64,000 nt of DNA from Streptococcus infantis SK970 (GTDB lineage Bacteria > Bacillota > Bacilli > Lactobacillales > Streptococcaceae), in NCBI GenBank assembly GCA_000223255.2, contig AFUT01000002.1, positions 1 to 64,000 on the forward strand, read 5' to 3'. Numbering within the stretch: the stretch's first letter is position 1; every line of letters begins with the position of its first letter. The position numbers and the translations under genes were made by a program. Below the pieces are notes generated by a model that made no database searches, had not been told where the DNA came from, and saw nothing but the letters and a program-made list of their open reading frames with translations. Shown piece by piece: positions 17,257-28,862 of the stretch.

Positions 17257-17973
17257 ATGAATCAAAAGGGAATGAGTGACAAAGCAATGGCGGATAAATT
17301 AATTTTACCTCAAAATACACGACTCATGGGAGTGTTTCTTGGCTTTATAGGAGGTTCTTTGGATGTGTTCTGTCACATTCAATACCATAGTTTGGTGGCG
17401 ACACAGACAGGGAATATTCTCCTACTGATATCAGATTGGCACGATTCACATGTTATCAATACCATGTTGCGATTCTGCTCCATTATTTTCTTTTCCCTAG
17501 GATTTGTTTTTTCCTTACACGTGAAGGAATATCGTAAAACAGCCTATTGGCGGGTTAAGATGCTGCTTCCCTTATTTATTGGAACTCTTCTTCTGCCCTT
17601 CTTTTCGAGATTTCCCTTACTAGAAGTTCCTTTTATTGCTTTTGGAACAGGTATGATGATGCTAACATTTACGGGTAGTTTGATTGAAGATCATCCTTAT
17701 GTCATTTTTATGACTTCTGGAAATTACCGAAAGATGTTGACCGCTTTGTATCGCATAACTAGGGGAGAAGGAAACATCCAAGAATATCGTCGTCAAGCCT
17801 TAAACTATGGGATTGTTGTAGGGAGTTTTGTAGTGGGGGCAATTAGTTTGGCTGTATCGATGCATTTTTTCCATGAATGGTCTATTTGGATTGTCAGCTT
17901 CAATTTATTTTTGATTATGTCCTACTATATAGCTAGAGTGAAGCAACTAGATTTGCAAGATGAAAATATATAA
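17257..17973 (+). CDS. DUF1275 (YoaK-type) membrane protein
   Basis: An integral membrane protein of up to 238 residues with about six hydrophobic segments. It carries the DUF1275 pattern near the start (GFIGGSLDVFCHIQYHSLVATQTGNILLL). Members occur widely in bacteria; transport is suspected but not shown. The longest frame starts at ATG 17257, yet a -10 box overlaps that point, so the true start may be 17272 or 17287, which would remove at most 10 residues and leave all membrane segments. It ends at a terminator shared with the converging dus gene. Confidence 0.75.
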   Translation: MNQKGMSDKAMADKLILPQNTRLMGVFLGFIGGSLDVFCHIQYHSLVATQTGNILLLISDWHDSHVINTMLRFCSIIFFSLGFVFSLHVKEYRKTAYWRVKMLLPLFIGTLLLPFFSRFPLLEVPFIAFGTGMMMLTFTGSLIEDHPYVIFMTSGNYRKMLTALYRITRGEGNIQEYRRQALNYGIVVGSFVVGAISLAVSMHFFHEWSIWIVSFNLFLIMSYYIARVKQLDLQDENI

Positions 17974-18006
17974 AAAGGCAAGGCTCTTTTTGAGCTTTGC
18001 CTTTTT
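17974..18006. terminator. Bidirectional terminator between DUF1275 and dus genes
   Basis: The stem AAAGGCAAGGCTC (17974-17986) / GAGCTTTGCCTTT (17992-18004) has one mismatch and is flanked by A-runs on one side and T-runs on the other. Confidence 0.85.
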
Positions 18007-18020
18007 TGTGAGATAGAAGA

Positions 18021-19001
18021 TTATGCTTTATCTAATTGTAAGAGTGCTTCAATCTCAGCCAGAGTACTTGCTTGTGAAATGGCTCCACGAAGTTTAGCTG
18101 CACCTGATGTTCCACGGAGGTAGTGAGGAGCTAGGCCACGGAATTCACGGACAGCAATATTCTCACCTTTAAGGTCAATCAAGCGTTTCAAGTGCTCGTA
18201 GGCGATTTTCATCTTGTCTTCGAAGGTCAAATCAGGTAGGATTTCTCCTGTTTCAAAGTAGTGGTTGATTTGATTGAAGAGGTAAGGATTTCCCATAGCT
18301 GCACGACCAATCATAACAGCATCAGCACCGACTTCTTCGATGCGTTGTTTGGCATCTTGGACAGTGCGGATGTCACCATTAGCGATAAATGGAATCTTAG
18401 TCAGAGCTTGTGCAACCTTGTGAAGGGTCTCAAGATCCGCATGCCCCGTATACATTTGCTCCCGAGTCCGTCCATGCATGGCAAGGGCAGAGACACCCGC
18501 AGCTTCAGCAGCGAGGGCATTTTCAACTGCTAGGGAAGGATCCGACCAACCAGTCCGCATCTTGACCGTCAATGGAATATCTAGGACAGATTGAACCTTA
18601 TTGATGATGGAGTAGATCTTGTCTGGATCCTTGAGCCACATCGCACCAGCCTCGTTCTTGACGATTTTATTCACCGGGCAGCCCATGTTGATATCAACGA
18701 TATCGGTCTTGGTATTTTCTTGGATAAATTCAGCTGCGCGTGCGAGGCTATCTTCATCACTACCAAAAAGTTGGATTGAAACTGGGTTTTCTCCTTCATC
18801 GATATGAAGCATGTGAAGAGTCTTTTCATTGTTGTATTGGATACCTTTGTCAGAGACCATTTCCATGACCACAAGGCCAGCTCCGAGCTCTTTTGCAATG
18901 GTACGAAAGGCAGAGTTGGTTACTCCCGCCATAGGTGCTAAAACAGTACGATTGGGAATCTCAACATTACCAATCATAAAAGGTGTATTAAGATTTGCCA
19001 C
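18021..19001 (-). CDS. dus: tRNA-dihydrouridine synthase (DusB-like)
   Basis: An FMN enzyme of 326 residues that reduces uridine to dihydrouridine in tRNA D-loops. The TIM barrel starts [17 protein letters not shown], the catalytic Cys is in [17 protein letters not shown], and the FMN/phosphate site is IANGDI and [16 protein letters not shown] chose a GTG start at 19001, giving [16 protein letters not shown], which overlaps the last 14 bases of hslO. A longer frame from 19031 would lie inside hslO. The pair hslO-dus is conserved in streptococci. Confidence 0.9.
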   Translation of the reverse strand: MANLNTPFMIGNVEIPNRTVLAPMAGVTNSAFRTIAKELGAGLVVMEMVSDKGIQYNNEKTLHMLHIDEGENPVSIQLFGSDEDSLARAAEFIQENTKTDIVDINMGCPVNKIVKNEAGAMWLKDPDKIYSIINKVQSVLDIPLTVKMRTGWSDPSLAVENALAAEAAGVSALAMHGRTREQMYTGHADLETLHKVAQALTKIPFIANGDIRTVQDAKQRIEEVGADAVMIGRAAMGNPYLFNQINHYFETGEILPDLTFEDKMKIAYEHLKRLIDLKGENIAVREFRGLAPHYLRGTSGAAKLRGAISQASTLAEIEALLQLDKA

Positions 19002-19860
19002 GAATGAGTTCCTCCAGGTCGTTTTCATCAAAATTATAAGTGGTTTGGCAGAACTGACAAGTAATTTCTGCTCCGTGATCTTCGTCTTTCATCTCCTGCA
19101 AATCTGAGTTTGGAAGACTGGCAAGAGCGCCCATAAAACGTTCTTTACTACAGTCACATTGGAAACGAATTTCTTCTTCAGACAGACGTTTGTATGGTTC
19201 GTCGCCGTAGATAGCCTTGAGAAGGGCTTCAATATGGTCGTCGCTTTCTAGAAGAGTCGAAATGGCTGGCATTTCTTGGATGCGTTTTTCAAAACGAGCA
19301 ATTTCTTCCTCTTTGGCATTTGGTAAGACCTGGAGTAAGAAACCACCAGCCACTTTAACCTTATCGTCTTCGTCTAAAAGGACATTAAGTCCAACTGCTG
19401 ACGGAGTTTGTTGACTTTCTGTTAGGTAGAAAGCCAGATCTTCGCCGATTTCTCCAGAGATGAGAGGCGTCATGGAATTATATGGATTTCCAGTGCCGTA
19501 GTCTGTGATCACTAGGAATTGACCATTGCCGACAAATGGACCAACTAAGACTTCACCAGTAGCAGTTTTTTTGATATCAATGCCAGGATTTTGAACGTAG
19601 CCCTTAACGTTCCCCTTGGTATCTGCAACAGTGATAATAGCGCCAAGAGAACTAGTACCAAGAACTTTTATAGTAATTTTGGTATTTCCCTTTTCGTTTG
19701 CTGCGAGAATTTGACTGGCAATCAAAGTACGACCAAGTGCCACAGTTGAGCTAGCTTGAGTTTGATGTTTTTCTTGAGCAGTGCGGACGGTTTCAGTGCT
19801 ATCTAGTACATAAGCGCGAAAAGATCCACTTTCTGATATTGTTTTAATAATTTTATCCAT
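18988..19860 (-). CDS. hslO: Redox-regulated chaperone Hsp33
   Basis: 290 residues. A holdase activated by oxidation. The substrate-binding N-domain is followed by a C-terminal zinc site with four cysteines, CDC (in [10 protein letters not shown]) and CQFC (in [10 protein letters not shown]), which release zinc and form disulfides under oxidative stress. The start ATG at 19860 gives [20 protein letters not shown], typical for the family. It is co-transcribed with dus. Confidence 0.95.
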   Translation of the reverse strand: MDKIIKTISESGSFRAYVLDSTETVRTAQEKHQTQASSTVALGRTLIASQILAANEKGNTKITIKVLGTSSLGAIITVADTKGNVKGYVQNPGIDIKKTATGEVLVGPFVGNGQFLVITDYGTGNPYNSMTPLISGEIGEDLAFYLTESQQTPSAVGLNVLLDEDDKVKVAGGFLLQVLPNAKEEEIARFEKRIQEMPAISTLLESDDHIEALLKAIYGDEPYKRLSEEEIRFQCDCSKERFMGALASLPNSDLQEMKDEDHGAEITCQFCQTTYNFDENDLEELIRGKS

Positions 19861-20031
19861 AGCTACTATTTTAGCATAAAAATGCCCAAAGGGGGAGCCG
19901 TGTGTTTGCTAGTCCTTTAAATCGTATGATTTAAAATTGTTTGCACTAGATAAGAAAGGGATGATGTTTTTATTCCTAGCTTAGCTTGTCTTAAAATAAG
20001 CTAAAATCAACTTCTAAAAAATGGTAAACAG

Positions 20032-20061
20032 TTGAAAATAAAGAGAGTAAAGTGGTAAAAT
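20032..20061 (+). promoter_or_regulatory. Probable promoter of the dlt operon
   Basis: TTGAAA (20032-20037), 18-base spacer, TAAAAT (20056-20061), 68 bases before dltX. The rest of 19861-20129 is AT-rich and shows an imperfect inverted repeat AGCTT...AAGCT near 19983-20002. Confidence 0.5.
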
Positions 20062-20129
20062 GGGAACGAGATAAAATAGCAATTGTATGTTTGCGAAATT
20101 GATGAAAATTTACAGAAAAGAAATTAATC

Positions 20130-20261
20130 ATGAACAAAAAGAAACCATACTATGTTTTTTTAGGGCAAACTGTCCTGTATTTTATTGTTTTGCTGGGGTT
20201 ACTTTATTTCTTTAGCTATCTAGGGCAAAGTCAGGGAAGCTTTATTTACAATGAATTTTAG
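20130..20261 (+). CDS. dltX: Teichoic acid D-Ala incorporation-associated protein DltX
   Basis: A 43-residue single-pass membrane peptide: MNKKKPYYVFLGQTVLYFIV...SQGSFIYNEF. The length, the hydrophobic segment and the C-terminal FIYNEF are what is known of DltX, which passes D-alanine from DltC/DltB toward teichoic acids outside. It lies directly before dltA. Confidence 0.88.
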   Translation: MNKKKPYYVFLGQTVLYFIVLLGLLYFFSYLGQSQGSFIYNEF

Positions 20262-20281
20262 TTTTAAGGAGAAAATGAACT

Positions 20282-21832
20282 GTGTCAAATAAACCAATAG
20301 TAGATATGATTGAAACCATTGAGCACTTTGCTCAGAAACAGCCTAATTTTCCGGTCTATAATGTCCTTGGAGAAGAGCATACCTATGGCCAATTGATGGC
20401 AGACTCAGATAGCTTAGCAGCTCACATTGACCAAATGGGACTTCCTGAAAAATCACCTGTAGTAGTCTTTGGTGGGCAAGAATATGAAATGTTAGCAACC
20501 TTTGTGGCCTTGACCAAATCTGGCCATGCTTATATCCCAATTGATAGCCATTCTGCCTTGGAGCGCGTGTCTGCCATTCTTGAAGTAGCAGATCCAAGCC
20601 TGATTATTGCCATCAATGAATTTCCAATCGAAAACCCAGCTGCTCCAATCATGTCCTTGAAGCAAGTGCGTGAAGCTTATGCAGCTCAGAATGCCTACGA
20701 CTTGCAACATTCGGTCAAAGGGGATGATAACTACTACATCATCTTTACTTCAGGGACAACTGGAAAACCAAAAGGGGTGCAAATTTCACACGACAACTTG
20801 CTCAGCTTCACCAACTGGATGATTACGGACAAGGAATTTGCAACGCCAGAACGTCCGCAAATGTTGGCGCAACCACCCTATTCCTTTGACTTGTCTGTCA
20901 TGTACTGGGCACCGACCTTGGCTCTTGGAGGAACGCTTTTTGCTCTTCCATCAGCTATCACTCAAGACTTCAAACAACTCTTTACGACGATCTTTTCTCT
21001 TCCGATTGCTATCTGGACTTCGACGCCATCTTTTGCAGATATGGCCATGTTGTCTGAAGATTTCAATGCTGAAAAAATGCCAAGCATCACCCATTTCTAC
21101 TTTGATGGGGAAGAGTTGACTGTGAAAACCGCTCAGAAATTGCGCGAGCGTTTCCCGAATGCGCGCATCATCAATGCTTACGGGCCAACAGAAGCAACAG
21201 TTGCTTTGTCGGCAGTGGCTATCACAGATGAGATGCTAGCGACTCTTAAACGCTTGCCAATCGGCTATACCAAAGAAGATTCTCCAACCTTCATCATTGA
21301 TGAGGAAGGGAACAAATTGCCAAATGGAGAGCAAGGGGAGATTATCGTGTCTGGACCGGCTGTTTCAAAAGGTTATATGAATAATCCAGAGAAAACAGCA
21401 GAAGCCTTCTTCGAATTTGAAGGTCTTCCAGCCTACCATACGGGAGATGTCGGAACCATGACAGATGAAGGCCTCCTTCTCTATGGTGGACGGATGGACT
21501 TCCAGATCAAGTTTAACGGTTACCGTATCGAACTTGAAGATGTTTCTCAAAACTTAAACAAATCCCAGTACATCGACTCGGCTGTTGCAGTACCGCGCTA
21601 CAACAAAGATCACAAGGTTCAAAATCTCTTAGCCTATGTTATCTTAAAAGATGGTGTCAAAGAACAATTTGAGCGCGAGATTGATATTACCAAAGCGATC
21701 AAGGAAGACTTGGAAGATATTATGATGTCTTACATGATGCCGTCTAAGTTCCTTTACAGAAAGGAATTGCCACTAACTCCGAATGGCAAGATTGACATTA
21801 AAGGCTTAATCAATGAGGTAAACAATAGATGA
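20282..21832 (+). CDS. dltA: D-alanine--D-alanyl carrier protein ligase DltA
   Basis: 516 residues. An ANL-family adenylating enzyme that activates D-alanine with ATP and loads it onto the phosphopantetheine of DltC. The phosphate loop [14 protein letters not shown], the adenine motif [10 protein letters not shown], the hinge-region [16 protein letters not shown], and the C-terminal lysine in [10 protein letters not shown] are all visible. The start is GTG (20282), with AAGGAG at 20266-20271. The stop overlaps dltB. Confidence 0.96.
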   Translation: MSNKPIVDMIETIEHFAQKQPNFPVYNVLGEEHTYGQLMADSDSLAAHIDQMGLPEKSPVVVFGGQEYEMLATFVALTKSGHAYIPIDSHSALERVSAILEVADPSLIIAINEFPIENPAAPIMSLKQVREAYAAQNAYDLQHSVKGDDNYYIIFTSGTTGKPKGVQISHDNLLSFTNWMITDKEFATPERPQMLAQPPYSFDLSVMYWAPTLALGGTLFALPSAITQDFKQLFTTIFSLPIAIWTSTPSFADMAMLSEDFNAEKMPSITHFYFDGEELTVKTAQKLRERFPNARIINAYGPTEATVALSAVAITDEMLATLKRLPIGYTKEDSPTFIIDEEGNKLPNGEQGEIIVSGPAVSKGYMNNPEKTAEAFFEFEGLPAYHTGDVGTMTDEGLLLYGGRMDFQIKFNGYRIELEDVSQNLNKSQYIDSAVAVPRYNKDHKVQNLLAYVILKDGVKEQFEREIDITKAIKEDLEDIMMSYMMPSKFLYRKELPLTPNGKIDIKGLINEVNNR

Positions 21833-23080
21833 TGGAGCTTCTTAAACAGCTTCCTCATATTGAGCCGTATGGGAATCCACAGTACTTTTTGTATGTGATT
21901 ACTGCTACCTTGCCAATCTTTATCGGTCTTTTTTCAAAAAACGTTTTGTATGGTATGAAATATTGGTTAGTTTGTTCTTTATCGTCACTATGTTGACGGG
22001 AGGCAAGACCAATCAATTAGCTGCCTTAGGAATCTATCTAATTTGGCAAATGGTACTGGTTCTTTTTTACAAGCAATATCGAAAAGTCCGAGATGGTAAA
22101 TGGATTTTCTACCTAGTAAGTTTATTATCATTGCTTCCCATCATCTTTGTCAAGGTGCAACCAGCTATTAATGGCACACAGTCTCTCCTGGGATTCGTAG
22201 GAATCTCTTATCTGACCTTTCGTTCGGTGGGAATCATCATCGAACTGAGAGATGGAGTCATAAAGGATTTGAAAATGTGGGAATATTTGCGTTTTCTTCT
22301 CTTTATGCCGACATTTTCAAGTGGTCCTATTGATCGTTTCAAACGTTTTAATGAAAATTATAAGACGATTCCAGAGCGCGATGAGTTGATGGATATGCTT
22401 GCTGAGTCTGTTCGATATATCATGTGGGGCTTCCTATATAAATTTATCCTAGCTCATATTTTAGGTGAAATCTTATTACCTCCGCTAAAGAATCTAGTTT
22501 TACAGACAGGTGGTGTCTTTAACTATTATGTAGTCGCAGTCATGTATACATTTGGTTTGGAGCTCTTCTTTGATTTTGCGGGTTATTCCATGTTTGCTAT
22601 AGCTATTTCAAATCTGATGGGAATTCGTAGTCCAATCAACTTTAACAAACCCTTTTTATCAAGGGATTTGAAGGAGTTTTGGAATCGTTGGCACATGAGT
22701 TTATCTTTCTGGTTCCGTGACTTTGTCTTTATGCGCATGGTTATGTTGATGACCAGAAAGAAATTGTTTAAGAATCGAAATGTGACTTCAAGTATTGCCT
22801 ATATCCTAAACATGCTCCTTATGGGATTCTGGCATGGGATAACATGGTTTTATATCGTTTACGGGCTCTTTCATGGAGTGGGCTTAGTCATTAATGATGC
22901 CTGGGTTCGAAAGAAAAAAGGCTTAATAAAGAACGGAAAAAAGCAGGGCAAGCTCCCTTGCCTGAGAATCGCTGGGTTCAGTTGCTTGGCATGGTTATAA
23001 CCTTCCATGTCGTGATGATTTCATTCTTAATCTTCTCTGGATTTTTGAATGATTTATGGTTTAAAAATAAATGGAATTAA
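21829..23080 (+). CDS. dltB: D-alanyl transfer protein DltB, MBOAT family (two frameshifts)
   Basis: A multi-pass membrane O-acyltransferase, about 417 residues after repair, that moves D-alanine across the membrane. The MBOAT signatures are [16 protein letters not shown] and the catalytic His in [10 protein letters not shown]. The frame breaks at the T6 run 21929-21934 (restores [13 protein letters not shown]) and at AA 22925-22926 (restores [12 protein letters not shown]). Both are single-base losses. The repaired end [11 protein letters not shown] stops at 23080. The start ATGATG overlaps the dltA stop. Confidence 0.93.
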
Positions 23081-24601
<1,521 letters not shown>

Positions 24602-24607
24602 ATAGTA

Positions 24608-24642
24608 AAAGAGTTTGGACTTTTTGCTCAGACTTTTTTGTA
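24608..24642 (+). terminator. Probable terminator of the dlt operon
   Basis: AGTTTG pairs with CAGACT (one G-T pair) across a short loop and is followed by six T. It is a modest stem. Confidence 0.5.
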
Positions 24643-24701
24643 AAATATCAGATAGTTTATATTCAAATAGGTTAAAAGTTTTAAATTGATAATAAATATC
24701 G

Positions 24702-24707
24702 TATAAT
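24702..24707 (+). promoter_or_regulatory. -10 box of the 5'-nucleotidase gene
   Basis: TATAAT at 24702-24707, 30 bases before the ATG. No good -35 is seen at the right distance. Confidence 0.45.
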
Positions 24708-24737
24708 AGGAGAAGAAAAAGAGAAAGGGTTTTCAAT

Positions 24738-26771
24738 ATGAATAAACGTTTTTTGTTGCCTGTCTTGTCGACGGCTTTATTAGCTCCAGCCTTTTTAGCT
24801 GGCCAGGTCTATGCTGAGGAAAATACTAGTTCTTCAGAGACTACTGAAGTTGTTAGCACAACTGAGATGCCGGTAACTACAGTGACATCTGAGGTTGCTA
24901 CAAGTCCATCGACACTATCAGAAGAGCCAACATCTCAAAAAGAAGAAACAGATACTGTTATTTTGCATACTAATGACGTGCATGGCCGTATCGTTGAAGA
25001 AAAAGGAGTCATTGGAGATGCCAAACTCGCAACGGTTATTGAGAAGGAGCGAGAAAAGAGCGATCAAACGACTCTAGTAGTAGATGCAGGCGATGCCTTC
25101 CAAGGTCTGCCAATTTCAAACTCTACAAAGGGTGAAGCACGTGCCAAAATCTTAAACGAAATGGGCTATGATGCTATGGCTGTAGGAAATCATGAGTTTG
25201 ACTTTGGACTTGATGAAGTTAAAAAATACAAAGAAATTTTGAACTTCCCTCTGCTTAGCTCAAATACTTATGTTAATGGAGCTCGTTTATTTGAAGCGGC
25301 AACAATTGTTGATAAGAAAAAGGATGTTGCAGGTGATGAGTTTGTCGTCATCGGTGTGACAACACCTGAAACAGCTACTAAGACCCACCCTAAAAATGTT
25401 AAAGGAGTAACCTTTACAGAACCGATTGCAGAGGTTAACAAGGTTATCGAAGAAATTCAAGCTAAAGCCTTGGCAGAAGGCAAAGACTACAAACATTATG
25501 TTGTTCTTGCTCATTTGGGAGTGGATACGACAACACCTGTGGAATGGCGCGGTTCTACTCTTGCAGAAGCACTTTCAAAAAATCCTCTTTTGAAAGGTAA
25601 GCGTGTCACTGTTATTGATGGTCACTCCCATACGGTAGAATCTACTACCTATGGAGACAATGTGACATACAACCAGACAGGAAGCTATCTCCATAATGTC
25701 GGAAAAATCACTTACAAATCTCGTCAATTATTAGGAAATCCAAGCCAGATACCTGCTGCAGATGCTAAGAAACTAGAAGCCAATCCAAAGATTGCTGCCA
25801 TGGTCAAAGAAATCAAAGAAAAGTATGATGCTGAAAATGCAGTAGAAGTGGTTTCGAAGAGTCCAGTTGAATTGAACGGAGACCGTGAAAATGTTCGTGT
25901 CCGTGAAACCAACCTTGGAAATGTTGTCGCAGATGCTCTCTACCAATATGGGCAAACAGGATTTAGCCATCCAACAGATATCGCTGTAACAAATGGTGGC
26001 GGCCTGCGTGAAACGATTGCCAAGGATAAACCAATTACAAAAGGAAATGTCATTGCTGTTTTACCATTTGGAAACACAATCACACAAATTCAAGTAACTG
26101 GTCAGCAAGTTCTGGATATGTTTGAAAAATCACTCGGATCTATCTTGCAGGTTGATAAGGCAGGAAAAACTGTTCTGGATGAAAATGGTCAACCATTGCT
26201 AGAACCAAGTGGCGGATTCTTACAGATTTCAGGAGCCAAGGTCTACTACGATACAAACCTAGCTGCAGGCAAACGTATCTTGGCTATTCAAGTTAAGAAT
26301 CGTGCGACTGGTCTTTATGAAAAACTAGATTTGGCTAAAGTTTACTATCTAGCAACCAATGACTTCCTTGCAGCAGGTGGTGATGGTTATACCATGCTTG
26401 GTGGTGCTAGAGAAGAAGGTCCTTCAATGGATGCTGCCTTTGAAGACTATCTCAAAACAGCTGATTTGACTCAGTATGAAAAGGTAAATCCAAATTCACG
26501 CACGATTTCTGTGGACTCAAAAACATTTAAACTTCCTGAAGAAGGTAAAGAGCAAGATCCAGCTAAACCAGTAGAAGACCAAGCAACAAAACCGACTCAA
26601 CCTTCTACTGTAAAAGTTGATTATAAGGTAGCAGATAAGTTTGATAACAAGACAGTAGTATCAGAAAAATTACTCCCAAATACAGGTAGCGAGCAATCTA
26701 TTTTCATGATGCTACTTGGTGTGATTCTTGGAGCGACAGCCCTCTGGACTAGCCGTAAACAAGAAAAATAA
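24738..26771 (+). CDS. Cell-wall-anchored 5'-nucleotidase (LPXTG)
   Basis: 677 residues. The signal peptide is cut after about residue 26 (QVYA). After a Ser/Thr linker comes the metallophosphatase domain with LHTNDVHGR, VVDAGDAFQG, GNHEFDFG and DGHSHT, then a 5_nucleotid_C domain (NLGNVVADALYQYG; NGGGLRE; FLAAGGDGYTML). The C-terminus is LPNTG near residue 646, a hydrophobic segment and a basic tail, for sortase A. Such enzymes strip phosphate from AMP and other nucleotides at the surface, making adenosine that damps host immune cells in related species. It is a single-gene unit between dlt and adc. Confidence 0.92.
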   Translation: MNKRFLLPVLSTALLAPAFLAGQVYAEENTSSSETTEVVSTTEMPVTTVTSEVATSPSTLSEEPTSQKEETDTVILHTNDVHGRIVEEKGVIGDAKLATVIEKEREKSDQTTLVVDAGDAFQGLPISNSTKGEARAKILNEMGYDAMAVGNHEFDFGLDEVKKYKEILNFPLLSSNTYVNGARLFEAATIVDKKKDVAGDEFVVIGVTTPETATKTHPKNVKGVTFTEPIAEVNKVIEEIQAKALAEGKDYKHYVVLAHLGVDTTTPVEWRGSTLAEALSKNPLLKGKRVTVIDGHSHTVESTTYGDNVTYNQTGSYLHNVGKITYKSRQLLGNPSQIPAADAKKLEANPKIAAMVKEIKEKYDAENAVEVVSKSPVELNGDRENVRVRETNLGNVVADALYQYGQTGFSHPTDIAVTNGGGLRETIAKDKPITKGNVIAVLPFGNTITQIQVTGQQVLDMFEKSLGSILQVDKAGKTVLDENGQPLLEPSGGFLQISGAKVYYDTNLAAGKRILAIQVKNRATGLYEKLDLAKVYYLATNDFLAAGGDGYTMLGGAREEGPSMDAAFEDYLKTADLTQYEKVNPNSRTISVDSKTFKLPEEGKEQDPAKPVEDQATKPTQPSTVKVDYKVADKFDNKTVVSEKLLPNTGSEQSIFMMLLGVILGATALWTSRKQEK

Positions 26772-26780
26772 TATTTATAA

Positions 26781-26815
26781 GATGAAAACATATTAGATGT
26801 TTTCATCTTTTTTCT
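26781..26815 (+). terminator. Terminator of the nucleotidase gene
   Basis: The stem GATGAAAACAT (26781-26791) / ATGTTTTCATC (26797-26807) is followed by a T-run that merges into the adc -35 box. Confidence 0.9.
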
Positions 26816-26853
26816 TGACTCCATTCTTGGATGTGATATACTTAACTAGTAAA
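26815..26853 (+). promoter_or_regulatory. adc promoter with AdcR operator
   Basis: TTGACT (26815-26820), 16-base spacer, TATACT (26837-26842). Overlapping the -10 end is TTAACTAGTAAA (26842-26853), which matches the AdcR box TTAACNNGTTAA at all but one position. AdcR with zinc bound here would block its own operon. Confidence 0.75.
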
Positions 26854-26909
26854 GAAACAACGAAAGACCTTTGTATTTATGGAAATACAGTTCAGGAAAG
26901 GAAAAGTTC

Positions 26910-27350
26910 ATGAGACAATTAGCAAAAGACATTGATCGTTTTTTAAATGAAATTATCCTCAAGGCTGAAAACCAGCATGAAATCCTTATTGGCCATTGTA
27001 CCAGTAATGTGGCTTTGACCAATACTCAGGAGCATATTCTTATGCTTTTATCAGAGGAGTCGCTAACCAACTCTGATTTGGCGCGCCGTCTCAATGTCAG
27101 TCAAGCAGCCGTTACCAAGGCTATAAAATCTTTGATTAAAGAGGGGATGTTGGAGACATCCAAGGATCCCAAGGATGCTCGAGTGATTTTCTATCAATTG
27201 ACAGGCCTAGCTCGACCGATTGCTGAGGAACATCACCATCATCATGAGCACACTCTTTCGACTTATGAAGAAGTTGCAAGTCAATTCTCAGCTGAGGAGC
27301 AACAAATTATCCAGCGGTTTTTAACTGCTTTAGTAGGAGAAATCAAGTAA
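26910..27350 (+). CDS. adcR: Zinc-responsive MarR-family repressor AdcR
   Basis: 146 residues. A winged-helix MarR protein ([25 protein letters not shown]) that represses zinc uptake when zinc is high. The zinc-binding residues of AdcR are recognisable: the Glu/His region [12 protein letters not shown] and the His cluster [10 protein letters not shown] near residues 105-115. I chose ATG 26910 with GGAAAGG upstream; a longer frame from 26871 has no ribosome site. Its stop overlaps the adcC start. Confidence 0.95.
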   Translation: MRQLAKDIDRFLNEIILKAENQHEILIGHCTSNVALTNTQEHILMLLSEESLTNSDLARRLNVSQAAVTKAIKSLIKEGMLETSKDPKDARVIFYQLTGLARPIAEEHHHHHEHTLSTYEEVASQFSAEEQQIIQRFLTALVGEIK

Positions 27351-28054
27351 TGAGATACATCACAGTAGAGGATTTGTCCTTCTATTATGACAAGGAACCT
27401 GTGCTTGAGCATATCAATTACAGTGTTGATAGTGGGGAATTTGTCACCCTTACTGGGGAAAATGGAGCAGCTAAGACAACGCTAATCAAGGCTAGTCTGG
27501 GTATTTTGCAACCAAGATTTGGCAAAGTTACCATTTCAAAGACTAACACTCGTGGGACGAAATTAAGAATCGCCTACCTTCCTCAACAGATTGCAAGTTT
27601 TAATGCAGGCTTTCCGAGCACTGTTTATGAATTTGTCAAATCCGGCCGCTATCCAAGGAAAGGCTGGTTCCGTCGGTTGAATGCCCATGATGAGGAACAT
27701 ATCAAGGCTAGTCTGAACTCGGTCGGTATGTGGGAACATCGAGACAAAAGGATTGGTTCCCTTTCTGGCGGGCAAAAGCAAAGGGCTGTTATCGCACGTA
27801 TGTTTGCTTCAGATCCTGATATCTTTATCTTGGATGAGCCGACGACAGGGATGGATGCGGGAACCAAGGATGAGTTTTATGAACTCATGCATCACAGCGC
27901 CCACCATCATGGCAAGGCTGTTTTGATGATTACTCACGATCCTGAAGAAGTCAAGGATTACGCAGATCGTAATATTCACCTGGTTCGAGACCAAGATTCG
28001 CCATGGCGTTGCTTCAATGTCCATGAAAGTGATCAGGAGGTGGACCATGCTTAA
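27350..28054 (+). CDS. adcC: Zinc ABC transporter ATP-binding protein AdcC
   Basis: 234 residues. ABC ATPase with signature [13 protein letters not shown], Walker [13 protein letters not shown] and the switch His in ITHD. The Walker A reads [10 protein letters not shown], with Ala where most ABC proteins have Gly; as I remember, this is normal for streptococcal AdcC. It overlaps adcR by one base and adcB by eight. Confidence 0.94.
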   Translation: MRYITVEDLSFYYDKEPVLEHINYSVDSGEFVTLTGENGAAKTTLIKASLGILQPRFGKVTISKTNTRGTKLRIAYLPQQIASFNAGFPSTVYEFVKSGRYPRKGWFRRLNAHDEEHIKASLNSVGMWEHRDKRIGSLSGGQKQRAVIARMFASDPDIFILDEPTTGMDAGTKDEFYELMHHSAHHHGKAVLMITHDPEEVKDYADRNIHLVRDQDSPWRCFNVHESDQEVDHA

Positions 28055-28853
28055 TCTATTGTCTTATGATTTTATGCAGCGGGCCTTTTTGGCAGTGATT
28101 GCCATGAGCCTCTTTTCACCAGTTCTTGGGACCTTCCTCATCTTGCGTCGTCAGAGTCTTATGAGTGATACTCTGAGTCACGTCTCGCTTTCAGGGGTTG
28201 CCTTTGGCTTGGTTTTAGGAATTTCTCCGACCATTTCAACCATTGCCATTGTCTTGATTGCGGCGGTCTTCCTTGAATATCTACGTACGGTTTATAAAAG
28301 CTTTATGGAGATTGGGACAGCCATTCTCATGTCTACAGGACTTGCAGTTTCACTCATTGTTATGAGTAAGGGTAAGAGTTCTAGTTCTATGAGTCTGGAC
28401 CAGTACCTTTTTGGTTCTATCGTGACCATTAGTCAAGAGCAAGTCATTGGTCTCTTTGTTATTGCAGCGGTTGTTTTAATCCTGACCTTCCTCTTTTTAA
28501 GACCCATGTATATTCTAACTTTTGACGAGGATACAGCTTTTGTCGATGGACTTCCAGTGCGTACTATGTCAATTCTCTTTAACATGGTAACGGGTGTGGC
28601 TATTGCCCTCATGATTCCAGCTGCGGGTGCACTTTTGGTATCGACTATCATGGTCCTACCAGCAAGTATTGCTTTGCGTCTAGGGAAGAACTTTAGTTCT
28701 GTGATGATTCTTGCGAGTGCCATTGGTTTTCTAGGCATGGTTGCGGGACTTTATATTTCCTATTATGCAGAGACACCACCAAGTGCAAGTATTACCATTA
28801 TCTTTGTAGTTGTCTTTTTGTTAGTCAGCTTACTTAAACGTTTTATCAAATAG
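28047..28853 (+). CDS. adcB: Zinc ABC transporter permease AdcB
   Basis: 268 residues. An ABC-3 family permease with about eight membrane segments ([33 protein letters not shown] is diagnostic for the metal permeases). ATG 28047 is preceded by CAGGAGG. It works with AdcC and the AdcA lipoprotein. Confidence 0.94.
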   Translation: MLNLLSYDFMQRAFLAVIAMSLFSPVLGTFLILRRQSLMSDTLSHVSLSGVAFGLVLGISPTISTIAIVLIAAVFLEYLRTVYKSFMEIGTAILMSTGLAVSLIVMSKGKSSSSMSLDQYLFGSIVTISQEQVIGLFVIAAVVLILTFLFLRPMYILTFDEDTAFVDGLPVRTMSILFNMVTGVAIALMIPAAGALLVSTIMVLPASIALRLGKNFSSVMILASAIGFLGMVAGLYISYYAETPPSASITIIFVVVFLLVSLLKRFIK

Positions 28854-28862
28854 GAGAAGTAA

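Noticed and set aside
27409-27490. AdcC Walker A with Ala for Gly (GENGAAKTT) as a dead ATPase
   Set aside because: As I recall, this is the normal form in streptococcal AdcC, and the other ATPase motifs are intact.
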